From Paragyromitra xinjiangensis (taxonomy: Eukaryota > Ascomycota > Pezizomycetes > Pezizales > Discinaceae), in NCBI GenBank assembly GCA_038503065.1, contig JBCAMK010000008.1:1116001-1180000 (forward strand): a stretch of DNA of 64,000 nt. The letters run 5' to 3'. Made by a program: the position numbers and the translations under genes. Shown one piece after another: positions 60,884-64,000 of the stretch. The notes beneath the pieces are model-generated. The model was given only the letters and a program-made list of their open reading frames with translations. It was not told the DNA's origin and did no database searches. The stretch's first letter is position 1, and every line of letters starts with the position of its first letter.

Positions 60884-62793
60884 AGTCAGTCATCTGACTT
60901 ACTGAGTGTAGTGGTGTCTTCTCTTCGCGTGGACGTGCTTGTTGGGGGGTTATGATATGGTGTAGCCTTAGGATCAGGCATGCTTGTAAACCCTTGCTAT
61001 TGTATTGTTTCTAGTTTTCTTCGATTGTTTGCTGCTACAGACACGAGTACTTGACTGCAGCTTTAATAATACTGGGAGTTTTATGAGGTATTTTCTGGGA
61101 ATTTATCTTAGAAGGGTTTGTGGAGATCATAGCATTATCTTGGATGCGCTTAATGAATTGCCTATCTTTTATAGCATTATCGAGTGATAGTTTATGACCC
61201 GATATTCGATAATTTCCGAAGCTTTCGGCCCTAAGGCTTCTATTTCTAGATAGTTTGGTATAGAAATTTCTCTTCGAGAGATATTATGGGTAATTTAGCG
61301 AGGCTAAAAACATTAGCTAGTTATTTCATTTACTCCACGGGTTTTCACTGAATTATCAAATAATCTGTTCTTAGGAGAGCTACTAATTAGAATAGCGTCA
61401 AGGAATAATCTTCATGGAGTAATCTTCAAAACTAGATTACTTTACTACCGGTTTTTTCTCACGCCAGGACTAGAAGGGAGACGAATCCCCGAGGCTAGCT
61501 GTTATCGTCTTTGTAGCTGTAGCATTCGTGGGTTAAAGGGTGACTGTAGCACTATTAATTTTGAAGGCATTATCGATCAATTCCACTATCGTGGCTTTTA
61601 TGGGGCTATGAGATATGCTCTTGGTCTTTCTCGAGAAATGGATAGCTGAGGGGCGCTAGGGGGTTTTGCGAAACGTAGAGTCATTGGCTTGGATTGACTG
61701 TTCTTTAGTTATGTAGCATTAAAACTTGATTTTTGAGGCTACTGGTTCCTCTTCCACCTGATTCCCTGTTTCTCTTATTTTGTCTCTGGACGCGATTAGT
61801 GCCGTCTTGGTGTTTTGTCGCATCATTGTGGTTGTGCGCAAGCGATTGGGTATGTAGGATAGATGATGTGTTTTAAGGATGACTGTCTACTCAATTTGTC
61901 TGTGTTTTTTTCTAGGGTTGATTCATATGGGGGGGGGGCGTTAGACAGGTTAAAATTATCACTGCATCGGCGATGTGAAGCTAGATCGAGCCATAGTTCG
62001 TCTTCATAGTGTCTGGAATTTGCCTAGCTACTGGGTACCTCTTTTCTAGTTTTTGATGATATTTGCGGGACATGGTGATGCACAGCAATAGGGGCTGTGC
62101 TACTCCGTTAAGCTTAGTAGTAGTAGTAGCAGTATATTCATTTACGTACCCAACCACTCCGTTAAGCTTGACGGAAGGAAATAATTTTTGTTGGAACATA
62201 TCCTAGACTGTTCTAGAAAGGATATCTCTTTTCTCGCTGTTTCTTCCTGTCTCTACGTGTTCGGGCGTATGAATATCTTGCAGATTTTATGTTTTCGAAT
62301 GAATAGTGAACGCTTGCTGTTGTTTTGTGCCGCTATCTGAATGCTACATGTAGTGATGAAAAAGATCATATCTTTGCATGGCGAATAATCGTAGAATGTA
62401 GTGGAGAACAGCTATAAGCTGAGGGATTGTGAATCTGTTGAAGGATGACCGTGAAAATCATTGGGTTTTTCCAGCAAGGCATTTCTCAAGGGATTCGATA
62501 CTTCCTATCGTGGGTCGTAACAGTGGATTTGTCTCTTAAAAGGGTGAAGGTTTGCAATTGATTGGTAAAGTGGTGATCAGAATATAGATCCCTCAACTAT
62601 ATTCGGAGTCTAACATTTGTCTCAAGCTTGATTGAGTAACGGTCAACAAAGAGATGAGAAAGCTTGTTCTAATAACAGTGGTTCTTGTATTTATTGAATC
62701 TGTCGTCATTCTCTAGACTGCTCCCTAGGCCCATGCGTATCCCGGACTGTGCCTTGGATTCTGTTAGGGATTGGCTACACTGACTAATCCTCA

Positions 62794-63016
62794 TACTCGT
62801 GATGCGATCGGGTATTCAATGATATAGGGATTCGAACCAATCAAGATATGGGGCGAATAAGGTGAGAAACAGCATCAATAGTTCGAAAACTCTTATAAAT
62901 GGCTTGATCAACGAAGTGGCGGTGCTATAGCACCTCCTTGAGTCTTGCTCATCTAATAGGACATCCCCATTCATTAAGATCCCTGTATCATTGAATACCC
63001 GATTGTATCACGAGTA
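62794..63016. mobile_element. 223-bp MITE with ~39-bp inverted repeats and TA ends
   Basis: The left end, TACTCGTGATGCGATCGGGT, continuing through ATTCAATGATATAGGGAT, is the inverted copy of the right end (62978-63016), with about three transition differences (for example GCGATC against ACAATC). TA borders both ends, as in a Tc1/mariner-type insertion. No coding capacity. The ends differ from those of the MITE at 23161, so this is a second family. Confidence 0.8.
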
Positions 63017-63949
63017 GTCATAGTCATAGTCATAGGGAAAATGGCGAGGCGAATGAGACATTCTGATTTTCTGCGCTTTGGCTAAATCAAGGATCATCTC
63101 CAGGTAGTAAATCGGATGGCTATGGCGACAACAGATGTCTATCCCTACGGGAGAATCATCGGAGACAGTTAAAAGCGGCGCCGGAAAAGTATGAGGGCAC
63201 GTCCCGAAGAGAGAGATAATTTCCAGAATCGGCTCTCTCGTACCTTACTATATCACCTCATTAACCACCTAAAACGTCAAAAACGATCCACAAGCTTGAT
63301 ATATCAGCTGTTTCGGAGGATAGCATCCTTAATAGTTCGCTAATCTTGCCTCATCGGACCGCCGGTATGTTAATTGCGGTTGAATGATTATGAGTTGTGT
63401 ACCTGTCTAACTCGGATGTGCATGCATATGTCGCAGCTGTCAGGCCAGCTTTGCGCCACTCACACCATCTGAGACCCCTCTCATACCACGCCTTTTATCA
63501 GGAAGCTGAAATGGTCTGCTTGAATCGAATCTTTCGATATCTGCGCTCATCGTAACATCTAAAGCTTTTCGGAGCCCTTGATTTTCTCCGTTTCTACTCC
63601 GGCCGACCGTGAATGTCCTCGGTAATCGGGCGAGTTCCTTCCAGACATGGCCAAGCGCTCCCCGCAAAAACCCCGGATTTGGCTAAACCCCACGTTGCAT
63701 GGTTAGCGACGGCTAGTTGACCCGTTGGCCCTGTGGTGCTGGGCGTGTTCACTGCCACAGTGCCACACAGCCAGAGGAAATTAACATACATGCTTGTTTT
63801 ACCCCCGCAAACGATAAATAGATGCTGTCCCGCATGCGTTGCTTTTTCATTCTTGTTTTCAGACCTTCAATCTGTGCGCGCGGAGAAATCACGGACTTCC
63901 TATCCCTTATTTGAGATACCAAATATCGAATTACTAGTAAACAAGAGAA
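63017..63949. other. Gene-free stretch before the right-edge gene
   Basis: Begins with a short (TCATAG)n run abutting the MITE, then unremarkable sequence. The last part is probably the promoter of the gene starting at 63950. Confidence 0.4.
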
Positions 63950-64000
63950 ATGTCTATTCTTGACGACGATTCCTTCGAGAGTTACTTCACTACGGATACA
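63950..64000 (+). CDS. Start of an unidentified gene, cut by window end
   Basis: An ATG in a favourable context (GAAATGTC, A at -3) opens a frame that stays open to the edge: 17 codons reading MSILDDDSFESYFTTDT. It is acidic and hydrophilic with no signal peptide. Too short to assign. Support is limited to the start context, the open frame and the absence of another gene in this flank. Confidence 0.4.
   Translation, partial: MSILDDDSFESYFTTDT

Larger units (their letters stand above)
59299..62793. other. T/G-rich gene-free stretch with simple repeats
   Basis: Starts with a T-rich 3' flank of the FYVE gene (T-runs at 59368, 59697, 59725 and a C/T tract at 59890-59945). It then becomes G/T-rich with tandem repeats at 60531-60558 and 60834-60883. 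TGACGTCA-like cores occur near 60327, 60447 and 60573 (tgacgtca). A 14-bp direct repeat, ACTCCGTTAAGCTT, lies near 62102 and 62155. No gene is supported. Confidence 0.45.

Noticed and set aside
62826..62840. tRNA T-arm-like GGTTCGAATCC on the minus strand
   Set aside because: It overlaps the inner edge of a MITE terminal repeat and no other tRNA arms can be placed around it.

Overview
The window comes from a filamentous ascomycete (Pezizomycotina). The evidence is short GT-AG introns (about 43-95 bp, usually with a CTAAC-like branch site), a fungal gene set, and transposon remnants whose arms differ mainly by C-to-T/G-to-A changes. The class is uncertain; Leotiomycetes is only a guess. I support 15 protein genes, two of them cut by the window ends. 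That is sparse for such a genome. Exon borders were worked out by eye from splice signals, reading frame and family knowledge, without RNA data.

Left part (1-12.2 kb): the 5' end of a secreted GH5 exo-beta-1,3-glucanase; a 3.5-kb gene-free stretch; an Rcm1/NSUN5-type rRNA m5C methyltransferase; a three-exon secreted guanyl RNase of the N1/T1 family; a Ser-rich protein of unknown function; and a Gtt1-like glutathione S-transferase.

Middle (16.2-27.5 kb): a Whi2/KCTD-like BTB protein; an OSGIN-like flavin oxidoreductase that ends in a CaaX box; a TA-flanked MITE; a block of GCATCA-type repeats around a small tRNA-like unit; and a CorA-like membrane protein.

From 27.4 to 34.0 kb lies a gene-poor, AT-rich block. 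It holds a roughly 750-bp element with long inverted repeats and a second GCATCA repeat block, again around a tRNA-like unit next to a T-run. These two repeat blocks are the least explained structures in the window.

Right part (34-64 kb): a disordered 840-aa protein of unknown function; then on the minus strand a MATE-like membrane protein, a DHA1-type MFS transporter, an SDR oxidoreductase and a GAF/histidine kinase/receiver hybrid kinase; then a FYVE-finger protein on the plus strand, another gene-free stretch with tandem repeats and a second TA-flanked MITE, and the first 17 codons of a gene at the right edge. The genes look like independent housekeeping, transport, stress and signalling genes. 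I see no operon-like or biosynthetic-cluster logic, although the GST, MFS and SDR could all serve detoxification.
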